Below the pieces are notes generated by a model. It was not told where the DNA came from. It searched no databases and saw nothing but the letters and a program-made list of their open reading frames with translations. A DNA stretch of 64,000 bases from Abiotrophia sp. HMSC24B09 (lineage in GTDB: Bacteria > Bacillota > Bacilli > Lactobacillales > Aerococcaceae). The stretch spans positions 32,641 to 96,640 of the forward strand of contig NZ_KV822192.1 of assembly GCF_001815865.1 (NCBI RefSeq), written 5' to 3'. Both the position numbers and the translations under genes were made by a program. How positions within the stretch are numbered: the stretch's first letter is position 1; each line of letters starts with the position of its first letter. Positions 32,434 to 40,348 of the stretch are shown here, piece after piece.

Positions 32434-35400
32434 TTGAGCAATGTAAATTATATTCAAAGCGCAATTCTACAGTTGGAGGGGGGAGCTTTTCAAAAACTGT
32501 TTGACATATATCTATATAAAAAGTATAAGTTTAAAAATATCCAAACGTTAGGAGTTCATACAGGTACTAATAAACCAACAAAAGGGACGCCTGACTCTTA
32601 CGTCTTAACAGATGAAGGAAACTATATCCTAATTAACTATGGAACTGTCAACTCGCAGCCAGCAAGAAAAATAAAAGCAGATATTTTATCGTGTTTTGAT
32701 GAGGCGAAACTCCGAATATCTGAGAATAGAATTAAAAAAATCATTTGTGGTCATTGCTCTACAAACATCCATATGGAGGATTTTGATAATATTATGGAAT
32801 CTATTCAAGGAGTTGAGATTGAGCTTATTGGGATAGATACACTATCACACGATCTAGCGTTGCATTATCCGTATATAGCAAAAGCAGAACTCGGAGTTTC
32901 CATCGACACAAATCAGTTTTTTGATATAGAAGATTTTGTCACAGCATACGACGCAAATGGTATAAATGCACCCCTTGATTGCAATCTTCTTCACCGGGAG
33001 TCAGAGATTACAGAGATTTGCGATAGCATACGAAACAATAGAGTTACTGTACTGACTGGATCGTCTGGAATAGGAAAGACTAGATTAGCCATAGAAGCGT
33101 GTAGAAGAGAGAATGATGGTATTACAGAAGTTTACTGTGTCAAAAGCAATGGGAACTTTTTGTATGAGGATATTAAGTTTTACATCTCTAATCCGGGAAG
33201 TTATTTGATTTTTTTCGATGATGCTAATATGGTTATAAGCTTAGACAATATCTTTAACACTATATTGACATTACCAACAGATTTTGATGTCAGGTTACTT
33301 ATTTCAGTAAGAGAATACGCTAAGCATAGCGTGTTAAAAGCAGTATCGAAATATTCGGAGGCTAACATAATTGAAATCGGACAATTTAAGAACGATGAGA
33401 TAAAGGATATCCTGGAGTCTAATTTAGGAATAAAGAATCCGCAGTATCTCAAAAAAATAGCTGAAATTGCGAACGGAAATATCAGGCTAGCCCTACTTGC
33501 GGGTATCAGATCGAGGGAGGATGGATACCAGGCAATTCGTAACGCAGAGGATATTTTTAAGAACTACTACGGAAGAATTATAGATGAGGCTAAACTGACG
33601 AAAGAAGATATTCTCATGTTGTTTTTCATTGCTGTATCTGGCCCGGTAAAAAATAAGGATAACCAGCTATACAGTGATTTGAAGGAATCATACGGTGCTG
33701 ATTTTGATGATGATGATATAATTTCGAAATTATATTCTTTAGAGTTAATAGACTGGTTTAAGAATGAGATAACACAAATTGCGGATCAGAGCTTGGGAAA
33801 TTATATATTGTATCATGTACTATTCGAAAAAAAATGGATAAGTGTAAAAGAATTAATTTCTATTGCGTTTCCAAGATATCGCAATAAAGCTGTGTATGCA
33901 TTAAATACGTTAATGGAAATATTTTATTCGGAGGAATGCAATAAATATATTAAAGATTCAATAATTGCTGCTTGGGATAATGCACCTGAGGGGCAAAATA
34001 CAGAGTACCTTGAATCATTTTATCTGGTCAATCCATATAAAGCGTTGTCTATAATTAACAATCGAATCAGGTTAGGAGTAGTAGTAGATTTTGATTTGCG
34101 CAATTATGACATTAACTCAAAGAAGAATCACCATAATATTAAGACTAGGGAAATAGAAATACTAGCTGGCTTCAAATACACAGATAGCTATGAAGATGCT
34201 ATTGATCTTCTGATGAGATACTTTGAAAAAAGACCAGACTTAATAATGGATTTTTATTTTGCCCTGAGTGGAAAACTTTTATATGATAAGGAATCATATC
34301 ACTATGGCTATAAGTATGAAGCACTTTTACTAAATAAGTTGTGGCACTATTCTGAGGAGGGGCGCAATTATAATAACAGTGTACTTTACTTACATATTGT
34401 AGAATCCGCATTAAAAACTGCAAGGTCTTTCGAAGAAAAGAATAAAGATAGTAGATCAGTGAATTTAATTAAAATGTCAATTAAATTCACTGAAGAAATG
34501 GCTAATTTGCGGACTCGTATATGGAAAAATATAGCTACTTTAAGAAAAAATGAAGACTATCATCATACTACTAATCGTATTCTTTTAGGGATGCAATATA
34601 ACTGTTTGAATGAAGAGGAGTCTAGAAAGTATCTACATTCAGATTTTAATACGATATACAAATATGTTATCGACCAAAGAAAACCAGATTTTTTTGACGC
34701 AAGGATTATTTCAAATTACAGATCATTAGCTAGAAGAATCGGCATAAAAAAAATAGACCAACGATTCATGATTGGTGAAAATAATTCTGAATTCAAAGTC
34801 TGTAAATTGTTGACTTGTGAACATTCAATTGGAAGAACACTTGCAGAAGATGAGAAATTTCATAAAGAGACTATCTCAAAAGAAATAAGAGCTTATGATT
34901 TGGTGAATTTCCATGAATTATTTAGAATCTGCAGTTTCTTGGAAGAGGTAACAGATTCCAAAGACCAATGGGCTTTAAAGAAGGGGATGGACTGTGTTTT
35001 TGAAATTATAGAAGAGGAGAGAGAAAATCTATATTTGAAGATCCTAGAGGGCTATTTTAAAGCGAATACTCCATTTAGCGATATGTGTGGATATAGGCAG
35101 ATAAAATATATGCTCAGTCATTTCGGATATGAAGTGACGTATGATTTTGTGAATAAGCATGTGTTTGACAACAAAAATATATTGTTATCTTTAATTTGGG
35201 AGATTCTACCAGAAAAAAATATAGATGAGTCTGCAGCTACGCATTATAAAACATTTATCCTAAATAATTTGGCAAATAACAACTGCTTAGTTTCTACATT
35301 TGAAACGATAGCACGTTATGCTGAGAGAGATAGTGAGCTCAAGGCAGATGTAATTAAGGCTATAGGGGATAATTTAGAGCTCTTTGCGGGTTTCTTTGAC

Positions 35401-36150
35401 TATGCGTATCATAATGAAGATGATATTGAAGACCTTATTAGTTTCTTTAGGGATGATATTGTGTTATTAGCGCATATATATATTAATGCGCTTTCGACGG
35501 GTAACCTAATTGACTTCGATGGTAAGCTTTTCATAAAAATATATAATCAAGATCCTGCTATCTGGTATGGATATGTGGATTGGGTTAAGACTAAAGGTAA
35601 TATTGGTGATAATGGGAATGAACATGAGATCTTTGAGTTAATATGGGACGTCGATAAGTGGCGAGAGTGTGTGGACTACGCATTTAAGACTCTCATCGAA
35701 AATGATGAATATTATTATTTAAAAGATATAGCAGGTTTATTGTTTACAAAGGCAAGAGATATGGCTATATTAGAACGGAAAAAAGCGTGGTTAACTGAGA
35801 AACTAAGAGAAAATATCAGTGAAATTGAAAGATGTAAACCTCTGATAAACATTGTTGTAAATGCTCTTCCTGATTGGAAATTAGAATATATTCTCGAATT
35901 TTTAAAAGCTAATAATAAGTTCGAGGACTTCAAGAAGATAAGCTTATTTTCTTTGTCCTATTCATGGTCTGGAAGTGAGATTCCGATTATTATGGAAAAA
36001 ATAAATTTTCTTAAATTATTAAAGGATAATCTAAGTGGAGCCAACTATATTGATCATAAAAAGTATATTGAAGAGTATCGTATAGAGCTAGAGAAATATA
36101 AAGAGAAAGTAGAATTAAGAGAGTATCTTGAAAATTCTGATTTTGCATAA
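32434..36150 (+). CDS. STAND-type P-loop ATPase with N-terminal nuclease-like domain
   Basis: The 1238-residue protein is AT-rich and foreign. Residues 1-150 begin LEGGAFQKLFDIYLYKKY and GTNKPTKGTPDSYV, the form of a PD-(D/E)xK-like domain found at the front of large defence ATPases, although the usual acidic residue after the second strand reads LINYGT here. The ATPase has Walker A GSSGIGKT (209-216), Walker B LIFFDDA (258-264), sensor-like LLISVREYAKH (about 288-298) and a STAND-style GNIRLALLAG helix (about 349-358). The remaining 850 residues are helical, repeat-like sensor scaffold. Start TTG 32434 follows GGGGGA. The next gene starts 34 nt later. Antiviral STAND (Avs-like) function is inferred from architecture. 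Confidence 0.75.
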   Translation: MSNVNYIQSAILQLEGGAFQKLFDIYLYKKYKFKNIQTLGVHTGTNKPTKGTPDSYVLTDEGNYILINYGTVNSQPARKIKADILSCFDEAKLRISENRIKKIICGHCSTNIHMEDFDNIMESIQGVEIELIGIDTLSHDLALHYPYIAKAELGVSIDTNQFFDIEDFVTAYDANGINAPLDCNLLHRESEITEICDSIRNNRVTVLTGSSGIGKTRLAIEACRRENDGITEVYCVKSNGNFLYEDIKFYISNPGSYLIFFDDANMVISLDNIFNTILTLPTDFDVRLLISVREYAKHSVLKAVSKYSEANIIEIGQFKNDEIKDILESNLGIKNPQYLKKIAEIANGNIRLALLAGIRSREDGYQAIRNAEDIFKNYYGRIIDEAKLTKEDILMLFFIAVSGPVKNKDNQLYSDLKESYGADFDDDDIISKLYSLELIDWFKNEITQIADQSLGNYILYHVLFEKKWISVKELISIAFPRYRNKAVYALNTLMEIFYSEECNKYIKDSIIAAWDNAPEGQNTEYLESFYLVNPYKALSIINNRIRLGVVVDFDLRNYDINSKKNHHNIKTREIEILAGFKYTDSYEDAIDLLMRYFEKRPDLIMDFYFALSGKLLYDKESYHYGYKYEALLLNKLWHYSEEGRNYNNSVLYLHIVESALKTARSFEEKNKDSRSVNLIKMSIKFTEEMANLRTRIWKNIATLRKNEDYHHTTNRILLGMQYNCLNEEESRKYLHSDFNTIYKYVIDQRKPDFFDARIISNYRSLARRIGIKKIDQRFMIGENNSEFKVCKLLTCEHSIGRTLAEDEKFHKETISKEIRAYDLVNFHELFRICSFLEEVTDSKDQWALKKGMDCVFEIIEEERENLYLKILEGYFKANTPFSDMCGYRQIKYMLSHFGYEVTYDFVNKHVFDNKNILLSLIWEILPEKNIDESAATHYKTFILNNLANNNCLVSTFETIARYAERDSELKADVIKAIGDNLELFAGFFDYAYHNEDDIEDLISFFRDDIVLLAHIYINALSTGNLIDFDGKLFIKIYNQDPAIWYGYVDWVKTKGNIGDNGNEHEIFELIWDVDKWRECVDYAFKTLIENDEYYYLKDIAGLLFTKARDMAILERKKAWLTEKLRENISEIERCKPLINIVVNALPDWKLEYILEFLKANNKFEDFKKISLFSLSYSWSGSEIPIIMEKINFLKLLKDNLSGANYIDHKKYIEEYRIELEKYKEKVELREYLENSDFA

Positions 36151-36184
36151 TGAGTAGAGCTAATTCTTGAGAGAGGAATAAAAG

Positions 36185-37642
36185 ATGGACCTAGTTAAAT
36201 TTGTTGCAGTTGGGGGAAAAAAAGAAATCTCAGATTATTATTGGTATGTGGAATCGATATTATCGAACTCTGATGAGTTAAAAAATCAAGTTGAGAATGA
36301 TATTACTATATATACGCAGGACGAGTATCCCAATACTGTTTTTTGTAGCATAGTAGAAGAGCGCTTTATCGTAGATGTAATCTTCGATTTTAGTACTTTC
36401 GAAAGTGAAAAACATTTGGCGATTGATATTACCTCAAACAATTATAAGCTTGATAAGGAAAATTCTTATCTAGAGAATCTTAAGCTAGTTATAAAAAAAG
36501 CGATAGCTAATGATTGGAGAAACATAGTATGGCTTTTTGATGAAGACGCATTTCTCCTCTCGAAAGATTTATATGGTCGTTTCTATATTATAGAGAATAA
36601 AATACGTAGATTCATAAACGAATACATGCTCAAGACGATTGGAATAAACTGGTGGGGAATTTTATCAGAATCAGGACTAGCCATTGAGGGTAAGTATAAG
36701 GCCAGATGCTCAGGATACAAAAAGACTGTTTATGGATTCAACAATATTGATGATCACCTAATGGCTATCGATGTTAAAGATCTATATAAGATATTAACAA
36801 TGAAGAGAATGGAATGGAAGCCAGCCTATGACCCTGCTATTGAAGCTTTATTAGTTGGTGTAACCAAAAATAAAGAACATCAAATAATTGAAATGCTCAA
36901 AAAGCAGTTAACTGTCAAGGAGGATTTTAAGGAAATGTTTTTCCAAGAATACTTTGAAAGTAGTTTTTTCGATAGTTTTGAAGAATTTGAGTCAAGTAGA
37001 AATCATGTCGCTCATAATAAAATATTAGATAGAACATCATATAAAAAAATCCATGGATTACTAGATAAAATGGATAAATATGTAGAAGGAGCTTTAAGGA
37101 AACTTTATACGGATAAACAATCACTTGAACAAAAGCAGGAAGCTGTTAGAAAATATAAAGAACTATTATTTGAAGTAAAGCAGAACGATTCGGGTGTAAA
37201 TATTAGAGAAGCAGGGGCGATAATTGAGGAATTTGGGAATGCTCTTGAAGAAAAGACCGCTGAGATAATAGAGGCCCTTAGGTGTAGAGAAGATATTAAT
37301 ATTTCAGAAATGAAATTCAAGCGTAATAATAATTCAGGAGAGCTATTTTCGGCGGTTTCAAGTGTTACTAATGAAAAACTGGATTTCTATTATTCAATGG
37401 ATGTTATAGATAGTGAAGGAAGCGAAAGCACATTAACTATAAGTTGTATTCAAGGACCGATTAATGTTGATGGACTCGATGCATCGGAAGGTAATATAAT
37501 AATTTCTTATTTTAACGGTGAAGTGTCTTGTGATGAGGATGGCATTTATACGCCAATTGTTAAGGATGGCATCCCAGATTACTATATGAAAAATTATCTT
37601 AATGTGATGGTTAAATTTATACTTACTAAATTAAAGCCTTAA
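36185..37642 (+). CDS. HEPN-motif protein partnered with the STAND ATPase
   Basis: The 485-residue protein is 34 nt downstream of the STAND gene and co-directional (GAGAGGAATAAAAG site before ATG 36185). Its middle contains SSRNHVAHNKILD, an R-x4-H motif (R272, H277) with RNase HEPN character, in a helical region from about 240 to 315 followed by a coiled coil (YTDKQSLEQKQEAVRKYKEL). The N-terminal 160 residues end in IENKIRRFINEYMLK…WWG, which resembles the start of other HEPN-associated proteins. The C-terminus (about 375-485) is beta-rich. No known family name can be given. A role as RNase effector or regulator for the ATPase is inference from adjacency. Confidence 0.68.
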   Translation: MDLVKFVAVGGKKEISDYYWYVESILSNSDELKNQVENDITIYTQDEYPNTVFCSIVEERFIVDVIFDFSTFESEKHLAIDITSNNYKLDKENSYLENLKLVIKKAIANDWRNIVWLFDEDAFLLSKDLYGRFYIIENKIRRFINEYMLKTIGINWWGILSESGLAIEGKYKARCSGYKKTVYGFNNIDDHLMAIDVKDLYKILTMKRMEWKPAYDPAIEALLVGVTKNKEHQIIEMLKKQLTVKEDFKEMFFQEYFESSFFDSFEEFESSRNHVAHNKILDRTSYKKIHGLLDKMDKYVEGALRKLYTDKQSLEQKQEAVRKYKELLFEVKQNDSGVNIREAGAIIEEFGNALEEKTAEIIEALRCREDINISEMKFKRNNNSGELFSAVSSVTNEKLDFYYSMDVIDSEGSESTLTISCIQGPINVDGLDASEGNIIISYFNGEVSCDEDGIYTPIVKDGIPDYYMKNYLNVMVKFILTKLKP

Positions 37643-37865
37643 GAGCATGTGGATTCTATTCGCAGCAGAAGGCATAATCTGTAGCCACTAGTATTAGTAG
37701 AAATCAACGATATTAAATTATATCTGTTTCGAGGCAATGTAGTAGCCATAGGTCTTGGAATGTAGTTTATTGTGGAATATGAACTATTCTTTTTTAAGTG
37801 AGTTAAGTACCTAACCCTTTTGACTTGGATAAGAATATACCATCTCTATATAAAAGTATAGTAAC
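37643..37865. other. AT-rich right edge of the foreign block
   Basis: No gene, and no third copy of the guaA-side direct repeat, is seen here. Base composition changes back to the native level at about 37,900. Confidence 0.5.
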
Positions 37866-37899
37866 AAAAAATCCCAATTCATCATGGATTGGGATTTTT
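37866..37899. terminator. Bidirectional terminator
   Basis: A 12-bp perfect stem AAAAATCCCAAT/ATTGGGATTTTT with a 10-nt loop. It ends the minus-strand Ser-rich gene and may also stop the STAND/HEPN transcript. Confidence 0.88.
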
Positions 37900-37907
37900 C
37901 TATCTAC

Positions 37908-38447
37908 TTATTCCCCCGCACCATCAACGCCGCCGCCACCGCCGCCACCGTCGGCTGGTGGGGCTGGGTCAGGTGTTGGGTCTGGTTGGGGTTCGACCAC
38001 TGGGTCCACCGGTGTTGGTGGGACTGGGTCCGGGTTAGGCGCTGGGGTAGCCGGTGTGACTGGCGCTGTGTAGTCGTCGTTTTGACGGGTGTTTGGACTG
38101 GTTGGGGCGTCTTGGTCATCGTTGTCTTGGGTTCCTGGCCGAGATTCGGAGGATTGGCTAGATGACGAAGAGGATTCAGATGAGGTAGAGCTAGATGAAG
38201 AGGATGAGCTAGAAGAGGAGCTTTCCGATTTGGATTCAGCTGATTCCTTGGAGTTGTCGCTAGAGGAGGAGTCCTTGGACGACTCGCGGCTAGACTCATT
38301 AGGCGCCGAGATATGGTCGGGGCGCCGACCTACCCAGGAATCGAGATGGGTCAAGAGATCTAAGCCACTGAAGTTGGCTAGGACATCTACTGTCCCGATA
38401 GCTAATAGAATAAGAATAATATGGGCGAAGAGTTTTGCCTTTTTCAT
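37908..38447 (-). CDS. Small secreted or membrane-anchored Ser/Pro/Gly low-complexity protein
   Basis: The 179-residue protein starts MKKAKLFAHIILILLAIGTV, a signal anchor, followed by a short globular part (FSGLDLLTHLDSWVGRRPDH), then a long Ser/Glu/Asp-rich stretch (about 60 residues), a Pro/Asp/Val/Thr-rich stretch and a terminal GGGGGGGVDGAGE. No LPXTG motif follows. I start it at ATG 38447, with AAGGAGCAACAAC upstream; the longer frame has no ribosome site. It could be a wall-spanning stalk protein. The family is not recognised. Confidence 0.7.
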   Translation of the reverse strand: MKKAKLFAHIILILLAIGTVDVLANFSGLDLLTHLDSWVGRRPDHISAPNESSRESSKDSSSSDNSKESAESKSESSSSSSSSSSSSTSSESSSSSSQSSESRPGTQDNDDQDAPTSPNTRQNDDYTAPVTPATPAPNPDPVPPTPVDPVVEPQPDPTPDPAPPADGGGGGGGVDGAGE

Positions 38448-38481
38448 GTTGTTGCTCCTTGTGCGCAAGTATACTATCATC

Positions 38482-38509
38482 ATTATAGCAATTTTGCATA
38501 AAAAGGCAA
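38482..38509 (-). promoter_or_regulatory. Promoter of the Ser-rich secreted protein gene
   Basis: On the minus strand: -35 TTGCCT (38504-38509), 16-nt spacer, extended -10 TGCTATAAT (hexamer 38482-38487). Confidence 0.75.
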
Positions 38510-38618
38510 CTAGCACGCATCAAAATAGGGGGAGATTATGAAAAAAACTACAAGTAGTTTTAAACTGGACAAAAGCTCGGTCTAGAGACTGATTTTTGGC
38601 CTTGGCCCAAATTTTTCC

Positions 38619-38647
38619 TTGCCTAGGAAGCCTAAACTTTCTATACT
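38619..38647 (+). promoter_or_regulatory. Promoter of the small membrane protein gene
   Basis: -35 TTGCCT (38619-38624), 17-nt spacer, -10 TATACT (38642-38647), 38 nt before ATG 38685. Confidence 0.75.
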
Positions 38648-38684
38648 AGAAGTAGAGAAAGATATGATGCGAGGAGGGAGTAAG

Positions 38685-39071
38685 ATGCTGAACTTCTTAC
38701 TAGTGACTGTAAATATTATCTTAACGGGTGTAGCGGGCTATCTTTTGTTGCGCCGCAAATCACGTTTCACGCCTGAATGGCAGAAGGCGGTATGGTATTT
38801 GCTTTTGATCCTAGCTCTTTATGCCGTTCAAGAAGTCTGGGGTTACTGGCAGCATGAGGTAGGAACAGGTGTGCAAGTCCTCAATCTGGTTTATAGCCTC
38901 TTGATTTTCCTGGCTGCTTACATGGGGAGCGAGACCGTCATGTTGGCGGTGCGCGGTGATGATACTTATTGGGACAGTCTATTAGGCCTTCTAGCTCATA
39001 TTAAGGGCTTTGGTCGTAGCATGGTAGCGGGCGTTAAAGACAAACTTGAAGACAAAGGGGCCGGGCGATAG
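38685..39071 (+). CDS. Small three-helix membrane protein, unknown function
   Basis: The 128-residue protein has three predicted membrane helices: residues about 2-21 (LNFLLVTVNIILTGVAGYLL), about 33-54 (AVWYLLLILALYAVQEVW) and about 65-85 (VLNLVYSLLIFLAAYMG), and a charged C-terminal tail ending KDKLEDKGAGR. ATG 38685 has GAGGAGGGAGTAAG before it; the frame extends upstream to 38619 but that part overlaps the promoter. A weak CCGG/CCGG hairpin and a T7 run at its stop may terminate it. No family recognised. Confidence 0.7.
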   Translation: MLNFLLVTVNIILTGVAGYLLLRRKSRFTPEWQKAVWYLLLILALYAVQEVWGYWQHEVGTGVQVLNLVYSLLIFLAAYMGSETVMLAVRGDDTYWDSLLGLLAHIKGFGRSMVAGVKDKLEDKGAGR

Positions 39072-39091
39072 CCGGGTCTCTTTTTTTGCGT

Positions 39092-39398
39092 TCGGACACG
39101 ATTGAGAGCCGTGAGTGAAACTTCGCGACAAATCGGATTAAAGTCTATACAAATGTCTGTGTATATATACAAATTTCGAATATTGAATGGTGAAAAGAGA
39201 TTTTCAATATTGTTAAGTATGTTAGCCTGGCTAGAGCTCTAGTTCAAAAACATGATAATCTTTATTTTACAAGGAATATAGGCGGATGATATGACTGATA
39301 ATTCTGTCCTAATTTATTTCTAAAAAACATCCAAAACTTTAGAAAAATCGTCGATTGTCAAAAAAGTGCATAATTCTACAAAAAATGAGTCTATACTC
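39092..39398. other. Intergenic stretch with one hairpin, no gene seen
   Basis: The only structure noted is a 9-bp stem AATATTGAA/TTCAATATT (39179-39187 with 39203-39211) without a T tract. The rest is AT-rich with no plausible coding frame. Confidence 0.5.
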
Positions 39399-39427
39399 TT
39401 TTCAAGCGACTTAAGACATGCTATAAT
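39399..39427 (+). promoter_or_regulatory. Promoter of the candidate structured RNA
   Basis: TTTTCA (39399-39404), 17-nt spacer, extended -10 TGCTATAAT (hexamer 39422-39427). The predicted start at 39434 is the first base of the closing stem of the RNA. Confidence 0.7.
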
Positions 39428-39433
39428 GCCTTT

Positions 39434-39657
39434 GCAACCTGATAAAACTCCTCAACAAGGAAGTCGAGTATGGGGGTACTGATTCCTTGTCGAATATATA
39501 GTTTCATAGGATTTCCTTCTAAGTAAGAGGGATGACGAAGAGGCTTGCTCAAGTGCCTCAAGTCAAGGATTCGATGGCTGAATGGATTTTCACCCATCCA
39601 TGGTCAGGTAGTTGCTATTTATAGATAGGGCTACTAAGACGCTTAAGGCGTTTTTTC
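39434..39657 (+). ncRNA. Candidate structured non-coding RNA, family not recognised
   Basis: No coding frame fits. The 5' end GCAACCTGA (39434-39442) pairs with TCAGG-TA-GTTGC (39604-39615), closing about 180 nt. Inside are at least four hairpins: ACAAGGAA…TTCCTTGT with inner AGTA/TACT; TCCTTCT/AAGAGGGA; GAGGC/GCCTC; TGGAT/ATCCA. An ACGC/GCGT stem and T6 (to 39656) follow as terminator. The multi-branched shape within a closing stem differs from rod-like 6S RNA, and I see no RNase P, tmRNA or SRP consensus. Confidence 0.6.
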
Positions 39658-39841
39658 AACGGATCGTCATATATACAAGGAGATGCTAGATTTTTGTCAT
39701 CAGTATCAGGTGCGCGTGCAGAGCGAGGGCTCTGCGCTTGAGGAGGCTTGGCTCGAGAGATTAGGGACTCTTGGGCTGGGGTAGGCTTATTTTTACAAAT
39801 GAGGGAGAATAAGCTGCTGGACAAAATTAAGCATTGACATG

Positions 39842-39882
39842 AACCGCACCTGCTTGCCACGATGCAAGGGGTGCGGTTTTTG
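39842..39882 (+). terminator. Strong terminator with no obvious gene before it
   Basis: A stem AACCGCACC/GGTGCGGTT with inner CTTGC/GCAAG is followed by T5. The 180 bases upstream hold no convincing gene, so it may end read-through from the structured RNA or an unseen small transcript. Confidence 0.8.
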
Positions 39883-39935
39883 CATAGAGATAATGTTGGG
39901 GCAAGCTGTTTAATGGCTTTTATCGATAAGAACTG

Positions 39936-39944
39936 TGCTATAAT
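39936..39944 (+). promoter_or_regulatory. Cupin gene promoter (extended -10)
   Basis: TGCTATAAT with hexamer 39939-39944, 30 nt before ATG 39975. Ribosome site GAGGAG. Confidence 0.7.
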
Positions 39945-39974
39945 AGAATTATGAATTAGAGAGGAGTTTGAAGT

Positions 39975-40274
39975 ATGAAAGTTTATCACGGTCGCACAGA
40001 CATTGAGCGTTTTGAGCATTTGGTGGAAACGCCTAGCCAGACAGTCACCCACCTGGTCCTACCTGCCGGGCAAGCCATTGGCCAGCACCACGTCCCTTAT
40101 ACGGTGGTTGTCGTCCCAGTCAAAGGGCGGATTCTTTTCTCTGATGAGAAGGAGACAGCCGAAATTTATCCCGGCGTTATCATTCGCATGGCTCCTCACG
40201 AAGTACACTCCCTGGAAGCCATCGAAGATAGCGAACTCATGGTCATCAAATCCCACCTAGCGCCAGAAGCCTAG
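39975..40274 (+). CDS. Small cupin-domain protein
   Basis: The 99-residue protein is a single cupin barrel: motif 1 around QHHVPYTVVVVPVKGRILF (histidines at about residues 37-38) and motif 2 around PGVIIRMAPHEVHSLEA. The metal-ligand histidines are mostly present. Small cupins of this size may bind metals or sugars or be sensors; no specific function can be given. It is monocistronic with its own promoter and terminator. The 82-bp repeat array begins 75 nt after its stop. Confidence 0.82.
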   Translation: MKVYHGRTDIERFEHLVETPSQTVTHLVLPAGQAIGQHHVPYTVVVVPVKGRILFSDEKETAEIYPGVIIRMAPHEVHSLEAIEDSELMVIKSHLAPEA

Positions 40275-40281
40275 ATGGTAT

Positions 40282-40310
40282 AGCCCCTGTCCTTAGGACA
40301 GGGGCTTTTT
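40282..40310 (+). terminator. Cupin gene terminator
   Basis: An 11-bp perfect stem AGCCCCTGTCC/GGACAGGGGCT with a TTA loop and T5. Confidence 0.93.
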
Positions 40311-40348
40311 GGTATGGGGGAAAGGTGACATACAAGGCAGAATCCCTG

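Noticed and set aside
37740..37830. Third copy of the guaA-side direct repeat at the right end of the foreign block
   Set aside because: Only a few bases (TAACCCTTTT) look alike; not enough to call a repeat.
38089..38541. Acidic plus-strand frame opposite the Ser-rich secreted gene
   Set aside because: It mirrors the serine repeats on the other strand (Glu/Asp/Leu) and lacks a ribosome site, while the minus-strand frame has promoter, ribosome site, signal peptide and terminator.
38538..38585. 15-codon mini-gene MKKTTSSFKLDKSSV
   Set aside because: A GGGGGAG is placed only 3-4 nt before the ATG, and there is no terminator or similarity; too weak to call.
39434..39657. 6S RNA, tmRNA, RNase P RNA or SRP RNA identity
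   Set aside because: The several side-by-side hairpins do not fit the rod shape of 6S RNA, and consensus motifs of the other three are absent.
39682..39786. 34-codon frame before the orphan terminator
   Set aside because: AAGGAG directly abuts the ATG with no spacing, and the peptide shows no signal or known motif.
39615..40052. 145-codon minus-strand frame
   Set aside because: It runs through two plus-strand terminators and into the cupin gene, with no ribosome site and no recognisable domain.
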